From Coprococcus sp. (GTDB lineage: Bacteria; Bacillota; Clostridia; Lachnospirales; Lachnospiraceae), in contig JAEDGN010000003.1 in NCBI GenBank assembly GCA_016297495.1, positions 1 through 64,000 of the forward strand: a stretch of 64,000 bases of DNA, in the 5' to 3' direction. Under the pieces are notes generated by a model, which did no database searches, was not told where the DNA came from, and saw only the letters and a list, made by a program, of their open reading frames with translations. Made by a program: the position numbers and the translations under genes. This document shows, in pieces, positions 42,190 to 52,188 of this stretch (positions are counted from its first letter, which is position 1; the number at the start of each line of letters is the position of its first letter).

Positions 42190-42217
42190 GGGTCGGCATT
42201 GCGTCGGCTCTTTTTAG
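42190..42217 (+). terminator. Riboswitch-controlled terminator
   Basis: GTCGGC (42192-42197) and GTCGGC (42203-42208) pair with several G-U wobbles, extended to about 8 pairs by the flanking GG and TC, then TCTTTTT. It lies 40 bases before the dapA start and fits transcription attenuation. A small GTGC-GG-GCAC hairpin follows. Confidence 0.6.
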
Positions 42218-42251
42218 TGCGGGCACTATAGAATTATTGGAGGAAGAGGAT

Positions 42252-43145
42252 ATGGCAATTTTTAAAGGCGCGGGTGTTGCAATTGTTACACCGATGCATG
42301 CAGATGGTTCTGTGAATTTTGAAAAACTGGAAGAGATCATTGATTATCAGATTGAACAGGGTACAGATAGTATTATCATCTGTGGTACAACCGGTGAGTC
42401 TTCAACCCTGTCAGAAGAAGAACATATTGAATGTATCAGAGCAGCTATTTCCCGTACAGCAGGACGGGTACCGGTTATTGCGGGTACGGGATCCAATAGT
42501 ACAGAGACAGCGATCTATTTGACAAAAGAGGCTGAAGAAGCGGGTGCTGACGGAGCTCTTATTGTTACACCATATTATAATAAGGCGACACAGAAGGGTC
42601 TGGTTGCCCATTATACTGAAATAGCAAAGCATACGGATCTGCCTATTATTCTGTACAATGTACAGAGCCGTACCGGTGTGAATATTGCACCGCAGACTGC
42701 AGTGACGCTGGCCAGAACATGTGATAATATTGTTGGTATCAAAGAAGCAAGCGGCAATATTTCCCAGATTGCCACATTGATGCAGCTGGCGGAAGGATGT
42801 ATTGACCTGTATTCCGGCAATGATGATGAAGTTGTGCCGCTGCTTTCTCTGGGTGGTATTGGCGTTATTTCCGTATTCTCCAATATCTGTCCTAGGGATT
42901 CTCATGAAATCGTAGCCAGATATCTGGCAGGTGACACAAAAGGAAGTCTTGAACTGCAGCTGAAAGCACTTCCTCTGATGCATGAATTGTTCAGTGAAGT
43001 GAACCCGATCCCGGTTAAGACAGCCATGAATATGCTGGGTATGGAAGTGGGACCGTTGAGAATGCCATTGACGGAAATGGAGCCGGAACATAAAGCCCGT
43101 CTTGCCGAGGCAATGCGTGCTTATGGATTAAAGCTGGCAGAATAA
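42252..43145 (+). CDS. dapA: 4-hydroxy-tetrahydrodipicolinate synthase
   Basis: 297 aa, the normal length. It condenses pyruvate and aspartate semialdehyde in the lysine/diaminopimelate pathway. The Schiff-base lysine is in IVGIKEASGN, the catalytic tyrosine in VTPYYNK and the GTTGESS motif binds pyruvate. The ATG at 42252 follows GGAGGAAGAGG and comes after the lysine riboswitch, which gives a consistent picture of feedback control. Confidence 0.96.
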   Translation: MAIFKGAGVAIVTPMHADGSVNFEKLEEIIDYQIEQGTDSIIICGTTGESSTLSEEEHIECIRAAISRTAGRVPVIAGTGSNSTETAIYLTKEAEEAGADGALIVTPYYNKATQKGLVAHYTEIAKHTDLPIILYNVQSRTGVNIAPQTAVTLARTCDNIVGIKEASGNISQIATLMQLAEGCIDLYSGNDDEVVPLLSLGGIGVISVFSNICPRDSHEIVARYLAGDTKGSLELQLKALPLMHELFSEVNPIPVKTAMNMLGMEVGPLRMPLTEMEPEHKARLAEAMRAYGLKLAE

Positions 43146-43175
43146 TCTTCTGCATATATAATAGAATACGCGGTT

Positions 43176-43240
43176 ACAGACAAAGACTTTTTTGGAGCAT
43201 TTTATAACAGCATCTGAGAAAGTCTTTGCCTGTTTAAAAA
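43176..43240 (+). terminator. Terminator between dapA and dapB
   Basis: ACAG-CAAAGACTTT pairs with AAAGTCTTTG-CTGT; the 3' side is T/A rich. dapB has its own promoter beyond it. Confidence 0.75.
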
Positions 43241-43266
43241 TTAAATATGTTAAATAATTAATCATA

Positions 43267-43295
43267 TTGCGGGATAAGCAGATGTAGGGTACAAT
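43267..43295 (+). promoter_or_regulatory. dapB promoter
   Basis: TTGCGG (43267-43272), 17 bases, TACAAT (43290-43295). Confidence 0.7.
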
Positions 43296-43335
43296 AAAGT
43301 TAGTATTATTGAACATATATATGGAGGATAAAGAC

Positions 43336-44091
43336 ATGTTGAAAATAATTATGCATGGCTGTAATGGCGCCATGGGTCAGGTGATTACCAATCTGGCAGC
43401 GGAAGATGATGATCTGGAAATCGTGGCCGGTATCGACCGGAATGACAACAGAGAGAATACATATCCGGTATTCACTGCATGCGAAGCATGTGATGTGGAT
43501 GCAGATGTGATTGTTGATTTTTCCGTTGCGCAGGCTGTTGACGGGGTACTGGCTTACGCTGTGAAGAGAAAACTGCCGCTGGTTCTCTGCACGACCGGAA
43601 TGAGCGAGCAGCAGCTGGCAGACGTTCAGGAGGCTTCGAAAACAATTCCTGTTTTACGGTCTGCCAATATGTCTCTTGGTGTTAATACGGTATTCAAGCT
43701 GGCAGCGATTGCAGCAAAGATTCTTGGAGAATCGGGCTATGATATTGAGATTGTGGAAAAGCATCATCACAGAAAAATGGATGCACCGTCGGGTACGGCA
43801 CTGGCCATTGCTGATGCCATCAACCAGGCCATGGACGGACGTTATTCCTACAAGTTGGACCGCTCTGCTGAGAGAGCAAGGAGAAGCCCTGACGAGATTG
43901 GTATTCAGGCTGTCAGGGGCGGCACCATTGTTGGAGAACATGAAGTTCTGTACTGTGGGCCGGACGAGGTAATTGAGATTAAGCATACGGCTTATTCCAG
44001 AGCTATTTTTGGTAAAGGTGCCATTCAGGCTGCGCATTTTCTGAAGGGCAAAGAGCCTGGTTTGTATCAGATGAGTGATGTGATTGGATAA
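43336..44091 (+). CDS. dapB: 4-hydroxy-tetrahydrodipicolinate reductase
   Basis: 251 aa. It reduces the product of DapA with NAD(P)H. The nucleotide-binding start MLKIIMHGCNGAMGQ (GxxGxxG) and the substrate motif EKHHHRKMDAPSGTAL are intact. ATG 43336 is preferred because GGAGG (43323-43327) lies 8 bases upstream; the frame also contains ATGs at 43309 and 43321. Class III fbp follows after 26 bases. Confidence 0.95.
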   Translation: MLKIIMHGCNGAMGQVITNLAAEDDDLEIVAGIDRNDNRENTYPVFTACEACDVDADVIVDFSVAQAVDGVLAYAVKRKLPLVLCTTGMSEQQLADVQEASKTIPVLRSANMSLGVNTVFKLAAIAAKILGESGYDIEIVEKHHHRKMDAPSGTALAIADAINQAMDGRYSYKLDRSAERARRSPDEIGIQAVRGGTIVGEHEVLYCGPDEVIEIKHTAYSRAIFGKGAIQAAHFLKGKEPGLYQMSDVIG

Positions 44092-44117
44092 TATGATTCA
44101 TGGGGGGAGCTTATATT

Positions 44118-46094
44118 ATGGAAAAAATGGATGAATTGCAAAAACGTTATCTAAAGCTTTTGTCTGAAAAATATCCTACCATTGCTGCAGCTTCAACGGA
44201 GATTATCAATAAACAGGCTATTTTGAACCTTCCAAAAGGAACAGAACATGCTCTCAGCGATATTCATGGGGAGGCGGAACAGTTTTTCCATGTATTGAAG
44301 AACGGATCCGGTGCGGTCCGCGCCAAGATTGATGAGGAGTTTGGCAACAGCATCAGTATCAAGGACAAGAAGCAGCTGGCAACGCTGATTTATTATCCGG
44401 AGAAGAAGCTGGATCTGATTGAGAAGGCAGAAGATGACATAGAAGATTTTTATAAAATGACGTTCCATCGACTGATTCGTGTCTGTAAGAGATCTCAGAC
44501 CAAGTATACTCGTTCCAAGGTCAGAAAAGCGCTGCCGCCGGATTTTGCCTATATTATCGAAGAGCTTCTTTATGAGAGAGAGGATATTCACAATAAGGAA
44601 GCTTATTATAATGAGATCATCAATACGATTATCCGGATCGGACGTGCCCGGGAATTTATTGTGGCCATGTGCAATCTGATCCAGCGACTGGTTGTAGATC
44701 ATTTACATATTGTGGGCGATGTCTTTGATCGTGGTCCGGGTGCGGCAGCTATTATGGACAGACTGATGGCGTATCATTCGGTGGATGTACAGTGGGGCAA
44801 TCATGATGTTCTATGGATGGGAGCTGCCAGCGGACATCCGGCCTGTATTGCCAATGTTATCCGCATCAGTGCCAGATATGGCAATCTGAATACTCTGGAG
44901 GATGATTATGGCATCAACCTTATGCCGCTGGCCAATTTTGCCAATACTGTTTACGGCGATGATTCCTGCACACTTTTTGGTATCAAACATGTGGAGCGCG
45001 AGGATGCCAGCATCAGCCAGGTGGAGGAAGAGGTCGAGGTGAGAATGCATAAAGCTATCGCTATCATCCAGTTCAAGCTGGAAGGGCAGCTGATGATGCG
45101 CCGGCCTGAATTTAAGATGGCTGATCGTCTTCTTCTGGATAAGATCGACTATGAAAAGGGTATGATAACTATAGAGGGTAAACAGTATGATCTGCTTGAC
45201 CACCATTTCCCGACCATTGATCCGGCCAATCCTTATGAACTGTCTCCGGAAGAGGCTGATATTATGGAGCGCCTTGAAACTGCCTTTATGAGCTGTGAGA
45301 AGCTGCAGAAGCATATTCAGTTCCTTTTTAAACATGGCAGTTTGTATCTGTGCTATAATGACAATCTTTACTATCACGGATGTGTACCATTTAATGAGGA
45401 TGGCACTTTCAGAGATGTTACGCTGAAGGGAAAGAAATATGCCGGTAAGGCGCTCTATGATTTCCTGGAGAGCTGGACCCGTAAGGGCTATTATATGGAC
45501 AGTAATCCTGCAGTGAGACTCTATGGACAGGATATTATGTGGTTTATCTGGTCCAATGTGGATTCGCCGGTCTACGGAAAAGAGAAAATGGCCACCTTTG
45601 AACGCTATTTTATCAATGAGCCGTCTCTGAGAGAAGAACGAAAGGATTATTATTATCAACTTATTGAGCGGGAAGATATTTGCGACATGATACTTCGTGA
45701 GTTCGGTCTGGATCCGAAGAAAGCGCATATTGTGAATGGTCATATGCCGGTGAAGTTCAAAAAGGGTGAGAGTCCGATTAAGGGCAACGGCAAGCTGCTG
45801 ATTATTGACGGCGGTTTTTCCAAGGCCTATCAGTCAACGACGGGGATTGCAGGTTATACGCTGATCTATAATTCCTATGGTCTGCGGCTGGTTACGCACG
45901 AACCATTTGAAAGCCTCGAAAAAGCTATTATAGAAGAGACAGATATCCATTCCAATATTACTGTTGTTCAGCTGGTCAATGAACGGCGCCTGGTGGCTGA
46001 CACGGATATCGGCAAGCAGATCAGGAAGGATATCAAAGACCTGGAGCAGCTCCTGGATGCATACAGGAAGGGTCTGCTCAGAGAAAAACGATGA
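44118..46094 (+). CDS. fbp: Fructose-1,6-bisphosphatase, class III
   Basis: 658 aa, the size of the Firmicutes class III enzyme. It removes the C1 phosphate of fructose-1,6-bisphosphate in gluconeogenesis. The metallophosphatase residues are in ALSDIHGEAEQF, VGDVFDRGPGA, WGNHDVLWMGA and HGCVPFNEDG. The ATG at 44118 has GGGGGGAG upstream; the frame opening at 44100 is earlier than that site. It follows dapB and precedes nadE by 18 bases, a housekeeping cluster. Confidence 0.95.
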   Translation: MEKMDELQKRYLKLLSEKYPTIAAASTEIINKQAILNLPKGTEHALSDIHGEAEQFFHVLKNGSGAVRAKIDEEFGNSISIKDKKQLATLIYYPEKKLDLIEKAEDDIEDFYKMTFHRLIRVCKRSQTKYTRSKVRKALPPDFAYIIEELLYEREDIHNKEAYYNEIINTIIRIGRAREFIVAMCNLIQRLVVDHLHIVGDVFDRGPGAAAIMDRLMAYHSVDVQWGNHDVLWMGAASGHPACIANVIRISARYGNLNTLEDDYGINLMPLANFANTVYGDDSCTLFGIKHVEREDASISQVEEEVEVRMHKAIAIIQFKLEGQLMMRRPEFKMADRLLLDKIDYEKGMITIEGKQYDLLDHHFPTIDPANPYELSPEEADIMERLETAFMSCEKLQKHIQFLFKHGSLYLCYNDNLYYHGCVPFNEDGTFRDVTLKGKKYAGKALYDFLESWTRKGYYMDSNPAVRLYGQDIMWFIWSNVDSPVYGKEKMATFERYFINEPSLREERKDYYYQLIEREDICDMILREFGLDPKKAHIVNGHMPVKFKKGESPIKGNGKLLIIDGGFSKAYQSTTGIAGYTLIYNSYGLRLVTHEPFESLEKAIIEETDIHSNITVVQLVNERRLVADTDIGKQIRKDIKDLEQLLDAYRKGLLREKR

Positions 46095-46112
46095 TTTTGG
46101 AGGCATCATTTT

Positions 46113-48035
46113 ATGTATGATGGATTTTTGAGAGTTGCGGCTGCTACACCGGATATCCGGGTAGCGGACTGCAGTTTTAACAGGGCATCGGCAGCAGCAT
46201 TGATAAAAGAAGCACATAAACAGGGGGCAAGTCTTCTTGTATTGCCTGAGCTGTGTCTGACTGGATATACCTGCAGTGACCTTTTTCTGCAGGAAAGTCT
46301 GCTGACAGGTGCCGAGGAGGCATTGATTGAGCTGACGGCGGTCACCAGAGGTATGAATATGGTGGTACTGGTGGGTTTGCCATTGACTGTGAATGGTGTC
46401 CTGTATAACGTGGCAGCTGTACTGCATGAGGGAGAGATTCTTGGTTTTGTGCCAAAATCTTTTATTCCGACTTATTCGGAATTTTACGAGGGACGTCATT
46501 ATCACAGTGGGGCTTCTCTGCAGACAGAGATATTCTTCCGTGGAAGAATGTATCCTTTTGGAACGAAGCTTTTGTTCCGGTGCCGCCAGATGCCGGAGTT
46601 TACTCTGGGTATTGAAATCTGTGAGGATCTGTGGGTGGCCTGTCCGCCGAGTATTGCCCATGCTCTGGCTGGTGCTACGGTTATTGCGAATCTGTCAGCC
46701 AGTGATGAGACAACAGGCAAGGATATTTACAGGAAAGAGCTGGTGGGCGGACAGTCGGCAAGACTGGTTTGCGGTTATATTTATGCTGATGCGGGGGAAG
46801 GGGAGTCTTCGACAGATCTCGTATTTGGTGCCCATAACCTGATCTGTGAAAATGGAAGCTTCCTGGCTGAATCGGAGAGATTCCACAATCAGATGATCGT
46901 TGCGGACATGGATCTGGCAAAGCTTGTCAGTGAACGGCGAAGGATGACGACATGGCAGCCGGAGCTGGATGCCGGCTACAGGATCATTGATTTTGATCTT
47001 AAAAAAAGACATCTGGAATTAAAGCGATGGATTGATCCACATCCTTTTGTGCCGGATGACAGAGCAGACAGGGAGAGACGCTGCGAAGAGATTCTGACGA
47101 TTCAGGCCATGGGACTGAAAAAACGCCTGGCTCATACGCATTGCAGACATGCTGTTGTGGGTATTTCGGGAGGACTGGATTCGACGCTGGCACTGCTGGT
47201 GACTGTACGGGCTTTTGATATGCTGGAAATGGACAGGAGACAGATCATGGCTGTGACGATGCCATGTTTTGGCACCACGGACAGAACCTACAATAATGCC
47301 TGTGAACTGGTGCGGAGACTGGGGGCGACTCTTGAAGAAGTAGATATAAAAGAAGCTGTTACGCTGCATTTTCGTGATGTTGGGCAGGACATGAACTGTC
47401 ATGATGTGACCTATGAAAACGGACAGGCCAGAGAAAGAACGCAAGTGCTGATGGATATTGCCAACCGTCTGGGAGGTATGGTCATCGGTACGGGAGATAT
47501 GTCGGAACTGGCTCTTGGCTGGGCAACCTATAATGGCGATCATATGTCCATGTATGGTGTCAATGCGTCCGTACCAAAGACGCTGGTACGTCATTTGGTA
47601 CGGTATTGTGCGGACACTGCCGACAGTACGATCCTTCAGGAAACATTGCTGGATATTCTGGATACACCTGTAAGTCCGGAACTTATTCCTCCGGAAGATG
47701 GTAAGATATCTCAGAAAACAGAAGATCTGGTGGGACCTTATGAATTGCATGATTTCTTTTTGTACCATGTCATGCGTTTTGGAAGACGTCCGGCTGCGGT
47801 TTACCGGCTGGCTTTGAAGGCCTTCGGGAATGATGCCGGGTTTGACGCTGTGACTATTCTGAAATGGCTGAAAACATTTTATCGGAGATTTTTTTCACAG
47901 CAGTTCAAACGATCCTGTCTGCCGGATGGTCCAAAGGTTGGTTCTGTGGCCGTATCACCAAGGGGCGATCTGAGAATGCCAAGCGATGCCTGTGCCGATT
48001 TGTGGATGAAGGAGCTGGAAGAGCTGGAAGCTTAA
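46113..48035 (+). CDS. nadE: Glutamine-dependent NAD(+) synthase
   Basis: 640 aa, the two-domain glutamine-using form. The N-terminal nitrilase-type domain has the triad in PELCLTGYT (Glu), VPKSFIPTYSEFYEGR (Lys) and IEICEDLW (Cys). The C-terminal synthase has the P-loop GISGGLDSTLAL and GTGDMSELALGWATYNGDH. It converts nicotinate adenine dinucleotide to NAD. GGAGG stands 11 bases before ATG 46113. Its last 4 bases overlap the convergent FMN-binding-like gene. Confidence 0.95.
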   Translation: MYDGFLRVAAATPDIRVADCSFNRASAAALIKEAHKQGASLLVLPELCLTGYTCSDLFLQESLLTGAEEALIELTAVTRGMNMVVLVGLPLTVNGVLYNVAAVLHEGEILGFVPKSFIPTYSEFYEGRHYHSGASLQTEIFFRGRMYPFGTKLLFRCRQMPEFTLGIEICEDLWVACPPSIAHALAGATVIANLSASDETTGKDIYRKELVGGQSARLVCGYIYADAGEGESSTDLVFGAHNLICENGSFLAESERFHNQMIVADMDLAKLVSERRRMTTWQPELDAGYRIIDFDLKKRHLELKRWIDPHPFVPDDRADRERRCEEILTIQAMGLKKRLAHTHCRHAVVGISGGLDSTLALLVTVRAFDMLEMDRRQIMAVTMPCFGTTDRTYNNACELVRRLGATLEEVDIKEAVTLHFRDVGQDMNCHDVTYENGQARERTQVLMDIANRLGGMVIGTGDMSELALGWATYNGDHMSMYGVNASVPKTLVRHLVRYCADTADSTILQETLLDILDTPVSPELIPPEDGKISQKTEDLVGPYELHDFFLYHVMRFGRRPAAVYRLALKAFGNDAGFDAVTILKWLKTFYRRFFSQQFKRSCLPDGPKVGSVAVSPRGDLRMPSDACADLWMKELEELEA

Positions 48036-48460
48036 TGTGCCTTTTCCAGGGCCTGGGCGATGGCACCGAGGAGAACCTGGGAGGTGTAGCGGCTGGAGGA
48101 AGCATAGGTGATATCATCGAGGGCGACTCCGGCGGACAGCTGTGAGGATATGTCAGCCATGCTGGTTTCCAGCAGCGGATACATGGCGGCGACGGATTCT
48201 TCCAGATTGACAATGGCAGCGGATTTAATACGGTCTTTATCGACGACCACCTGAATGTCGACAGTCTGATTGTTGAGTGTAATAGAGGATGTGTAAACGC
48301 CTGCGGTATAAATGGATGCCGGGGTGGCTGGCGCGTCCTCTTTTTTATTCCCCGGACGGACCAGAAGGAAAAATGTCAGTATCAGGACAGCGATTATGAT
48401 GAATGCGGCTATGATCAGCTGTCTTAGTCTGAAAATAAAAATGCGGGTATTATTTCTCAT
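48032..48460 (-). CDS. FMN-binding-domain-like anchored protein
   Basis: 142 aa. One transmembrane helix (about residues 14-35, LIIAAFIIIAVLILTFFLLV) then a small outer domain: IYTAGVYTSSITLNNQTVDI, QVVVDKDRIKSAAIVNLEE and YTSQVLLGAIAQAL. The layout matches short FMN-binding-like proteins, but the usual threonine acceptor motif (S/T-G-A-T) is not seen, so flavin attachment is doubtful. GGAGGG lies 7 bases before the start on the minus strand. It ends inside the last codons of nadE. Confidence 0.6.
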   Translation of the reverse strand: MRNNTRIFIFRLRQLIIAAFIIIAVLILTFFLLVRPGNKKEDAPATPASIYTAGVYTSSITLNNQTVDIQVVVDKDRIKSAAIVNLEESVAAMYPLLETSMADISSQLSAGVALDDITYASSSRYTSQVLLGAIAQALEKAH

Positions 48461-48593
48461 GGGAATCCCTCCGTAAAAGGTTATTTTATTTTATGAAAAC
48501 GGTGCAGGGAATATGAGTATCAGTTCACCTGCCGATCAATTCAAACGGGCGAAAACTTATGTTGGATGAGACGTTTCAAAGAACTGAAAAAAA

Positions 48594-48644
48594 GAACATA
48601 TGTTTGAAAAATGTGTTGATTGATATTTCATTCTATGATAAAAT
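48594..48644 (+). promoter_or_regulatory. addBA promoter with a LexA-box-like palindrome
   Basis: GAACATATGTTT (48594-48605) differs by one base from GAAC-N4-GTTC, the Firmicutes LexA (SOS) box. It stands 10 bases before TTGATT (48616-48621), 17 bases, TAAAAT (48639-48644). Both the promoter and the box precede addB. SOS control is inference. Confidence 0.6.
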
Positions 48645-48675
48645 AGGGGAAAATACCCTGAGGAAGGAGATTTGT

Positions 48676-51600
48676 ATGGCTTTGCAGTTTATTTTAGGTG
48701 GCAGCGGCAGCGGTAAATCTACACAATTGTACAGGATGATTATAGAACGATCGATGTCCCGCCCTGATGAGAAGATTCTTCTGATAGTGCCTGAGCAATA
48801 TACGATGCAGGCCCAGAGACATATTGTGGAAGCGCATCCCTGTCATGGTGTGATGAATGTGGATATTCTCAGCTTTGAGCGGCTTGCTTACCGGGTTTTT
48901 GATGAACTGGGCCGGGATCAGAAGGAGATCCTTGAGGATACTGGCAAGAGTATGATAATTCGACGAATATTAAATGAACATGAAGAAGAATTATATGCAT
49001 TCAGGGGCAGTATCAGGAAACAGGGATTTGTTGAGCAGGTTAAGTCCATGATGTCAGAATTGTTACAATATGGGATTGAGCCGGAGACACTGGAGGAGAA
49101 GCAATTTGAACTGGGAACGGAATCTCTCCTTTACACGAAGCTTCAGGATATTTGTGTGATTTACAATGCTTTCCTTGAGACGATCCATGGGAGATATATG
49201 GCAATGGAGGAAGTGCCGGACAGACTTTGTGATATTATCGATGATTCGGAGCTTATTAGAAATTCTGTCATATTTATGGATGATTTTACTGGCTTTACGC
49301 CAATTCAGTATAAACTGATGGTGCATATTCTGAAGTTGTCACCACTGGTGGTTATGGCTGTAACTGTGGATGCCGCAGCAGATCCCTATCAGAAGGCTCA
49401 GAAGGAAGAGCTTTTCTATCTGACAAAGGATACGATTTCACATTTGGAACAGATCTGCAGTCTGTGTTATGTCCGGCGCGAGAAGGACATACTGATGACC
49501 GACAGTACTGAAACCAGATTTACGGGAAGCAAAGAACTGGATATATTGGAGAAACGCATTTTCAGGGAAGGACAGATACCGTATGAGGAGGATGTACATG
49601 ATATTGAAGCATGTCTGCTGTCCGATCCACGCAGTGAGATGCAGTATGTGGCCATGAGGATTCATGATTATGTTTCCAGAGAAGCGTACCGGTATGAAGA
49701 GATTGCTGTTGTAGCCAGCGATATGAGCCGTTACCGGAACGGAGCAGAATACTGGTTCGGACGCTACGGTATTCCATGCTTTTTTGATGGACGGAGGAAT
49801 GTATCGGGAAATATGCTTATGGAATGGATGCGTTCTCTGCTGAATATGTTTATCAGGAATTTCAGTTATGAATCCGTATTCCGTTATCTGCGATGCGGAC
49901 TATCCGGCATTACCATGGAGGAGACCGACAGACTGGAGGACTATGTGCTGGCTCTTGGAATACGTGGATTTGCCGGGTGGCAGCAGGTTTGGACTGCACG
50001 GCAGCAGGGAATGACGGAAGAGATGTTGGCTGAATTGAATCAGGTGCGTGAAAAACTGATATATCCTTTGAAAGAATTGTACCATGTGGTTCAAAACAGG
50101 GATATGCGTATTGTTGAATTGATTCGGGCAATATACCGGTATATGTGCGAGCTGGGGATCAGACAGCAGATTGAGACCTGGAGGAGAATATTTGAAGACA
50201 GGGGAGATCTTGCCAGAGCGAAAGAATATGAACAGATTTATGAGGTGATGATTGATCTTCTGGAACAGGTCAATCTTATCCTTGGTCAGGAAAATATGAC
50301 AATTCGTGAGTTTTCTGATGTTTTGGAAGCGGGGATGTCTGATGCCCATATGGGTATCATTCCGCCTGGTGTGGATCAGGTGACGTTTGGAGATATCAGA
50401 AGAACACGTCTAGACAATGTGCGTATTTTATTTTTTGTGGGAATGAATGATGGTCTGGTACCTCTTGTGGGGAAAGAATGCGGCATGATTACCGATATGG
50501 AAAGAGATATTCTGGCAGAGCATCAGATGAAGCTGGCGCCTACTGCCAGAGAGAATACCTGTACAGAACAGTTTTATCTTTATGCCAATATGACAAAACC
50601 ATCTGAAAAGCTTATATTGACCTGTTCTTCTCAGGATCCGTCGGGAAAGGAGCAGAGAATATCACCGATTCTGGACCGTATCCGCAAAATTTTCCCACAG
50701 TTGACAGTGCGGCACATTTTCCGGGAAAAAGGACAGCTGGAATATCCGGATGTCAATCATGCATATCAATATTTAATAGAAGGACTCAGGGATGTCAGCG
50801 AAGGTGGACATGTACGTGATGAGTGGATCGATGTTTATGACTGGTTTCATGAAAACCCACAGCACAGAGAGCAGACAAATCGGCTGGTTGAGGCGGCCTT
50901 TTATCGGCACTGGGACGAGCGATTATCCCAGGCAGCGGTAAGAGCTGTCTACGGAGGACAGCTGACAGGCGGCGTGACGATGCTGGAAAAATATGCGGCC
51001 TGTGCCTATGCCCATTTTCTGACATATGGTCTAAGGCTGAAGGAACGTAAAATTTTTCAGGTGCAGGCACCGGATATAGGCATGATTTTTCACCAGTCTA
51101 TTGAGAGGTTTTCGATGCGGATTACTCACAGCGGTTATCAGTGGCGGGATATTCCTGACGATAAGAGGGATCGGATGGTGGAAGATTGTGTTCAGAGTGT
51201 GGTATTGGAATACAATCATTCTGTGATGCGGGACAGCATGCGTGCGCATTATCTTACAGAGAAGATTTTGCGTATGACAAAGAGGACCATCTGGGCACTG
51301 CAGCAGCAGCTGAAGAAAGGCGATTTTGATCCGGTGGGATATGAAATACGGTTTACGACGGAGTTGGAAACGGACAGTATGCATTTTGAATACGGAGATC
51401 AGGGTGCGCTGTTTTTAAACGGTAAAATAGACAGAATGGATATATGTGAAGAAGACGGACAGATATATCTGAAGATTATTGATTATAAATCGGGTAATAC
51501 GTCCTTTGATTTATCATCTGTTTATCATGGCCTGCAGCTGCAGCTGCTGGTGTATATGAATGCTGCCCGTGAGACCGAACAAAAGAGGCATCCGCATTGT

Positions 51601-52188
51601 CTGGTTATTCCGGCAGGTGTGCTGTACTATCACATTGATGATCCGCTGACTGAGGCGAATGACTTCAGGGATTTTTATGGACAGACGGACTGGAATACGT
51701 CGGAAGAGTGCAGGAAAAGAGAGGAGGGAGAAGCCTCCGGTGAGGATGAGATCGGGATCCTGGAACTGTTGGCAGTGGATGGTCTGGTTGTAGATGACAG
51801 AGATATCATTTATCATATGGACAGGAGTCCGGATGAAGCACCGAAGGTACTGCCGGTTACATTTAAAAAAGACGGCACATTGACGGCTTATTCAAGTGCG
51901 GCGCCCCAGGAGAATTTTGAGGTACTGGCATGGCATGTGAGGAAAAAAACGCAGCAGCTGGGACAGAGGATATTTTCAGGGGAGATTCCTGTTGATCCGT
52001 ATTATTATGGACAAAGAAAAGCCTGTGATTTTTGCAATTACAAAGCAATCTGCGGTTTTGATACGACGATTGGCGGCTATAGTTATCACAGAATGAAGAA
52101 ACTCAAAAAAGATGAAGTGTGGGAGGCTATTATGAAGGAGGCGGGACAATGGGATTCGAGTGGACTGAAGAACAGCAGGCAGTTATAA
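48676..52188 (+). CDS. addB: ATP-dependent helicase/nuclease subunit B (AddB)
   Basis: 1170 aa. N-terminal Walker A LGGSGSGKST, the PEQYTMQ segment typical of AddB, and a C-terminal RecB-like nuclease (LKIIDYKSGNTSF) with the iron-sulfur cysteines in KYAACAYAHFL and CDFCNYKAICGF. AddAB replaces RecBCD in Firmicutes and resects double-strand breaks at Chi. The ATG at 48676 has AAGGAG 7 bases upstream. The gene overlaps addA by 40 bases. Confidence 0.95.
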   Translation: MALQFILGGSGSGKSTQLYRMIIERSMSRPDEKILLIVPEQYTMQAQRHIVEAHPCHGVMNVDILSFERLAYRVFDELGRDQKEILEDTGKSMIIRRILNEHEEELYAFRGSIRKQGFVEQVKSMMSELLQYGIEPETLEEKQFELGTESLLYTKLQDICVIYNAFLETIHGRYMAMEEVPDRLCDIIDDSELIRNSVIFMDDFTGFTPIQYKLMVHILKLSPLVVMAVTVDAAADPYQKAQKEELFYLTKDTISHLEQICSLCYVRREKDILMTDSTETRFTGSKELDILEKRIFREGQIPYEEDVHDIEACLLSDPRSEMQYVAMRIHDYVSREAYRYEEIAVVASDMSRYRNGAEYWFGRYGIPCFFDGRRNVSGNMLMEWMRSLLNMFIRNFSYESVFRYLRCGLSGITMEETDRLEDYVLALGIRGFAGWQQVWTARQQGMTEEMLAELNQVREKLIYPLKELYHVVQNRDMRIVELIRAIYRYMCELGIRQQIETWRRIFEDRGDLARAKEYEQIYEVMIDLLEQVNLILGQENMTIREFSDVLEAGMSDAHMGIIPPGVDQVTFGDIRRTRLDNVRILFFVGMNDGLVPLVGKECGMITDMERDILAEHQMKLAPTARENTCTEQFYLYANMTKPSEKLILTCSSQDPSGKEQRISPILDRIRKIFPQLTVRHIFREKGQLEYPDVNHAYQYLIEGLRDVSEGGHVRDEWIDVYDWFHENPQHREQTNRLVEAAFYRHWDERLSQAAVRAVYGGQLTGGVTMLEKYAACAYAHFLTYGLRLKERKIFQVQAPDIGMIFHQSIERFSMRITHSGYQWRDIPDDKRDRMVEDCVQSVVLEYNHSVMRDSMRAHYLTEKILRMTKRTIWALQQQLKKGDFDPVGYEIRFTTELETDSMHFEYGDQGALFLNGKIDRMDICEEDGQIYLKIIDYKSGNTSFDLSSVYHGLQLQLLVYMNAARETEQKRHPHCLVIPAGVLYYHIDDPLTEANDFRDFYGQTDWNTSEECRKREEGEASGEDEIGILELLAVDGLVVDDRDIIYHMDRSPDEAPKVLPVTFKKDGTLTAYSSAAPQENFEVLAWHVRKKTQQLGQRIFSGEIPVDPYYYGQRKACDFCNYKAICGFDTTIGGYSYHRMKKLKKDEVWEAIMKEAGQWDSSGLKNSRQL

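Noticed and set aside
44811..45743. 310-codon minus-strand ORF inside fbp
   Set aside because: It is the antisense shadow of the fbp coding frame, with no ribosome site and basic, low-sense composition.
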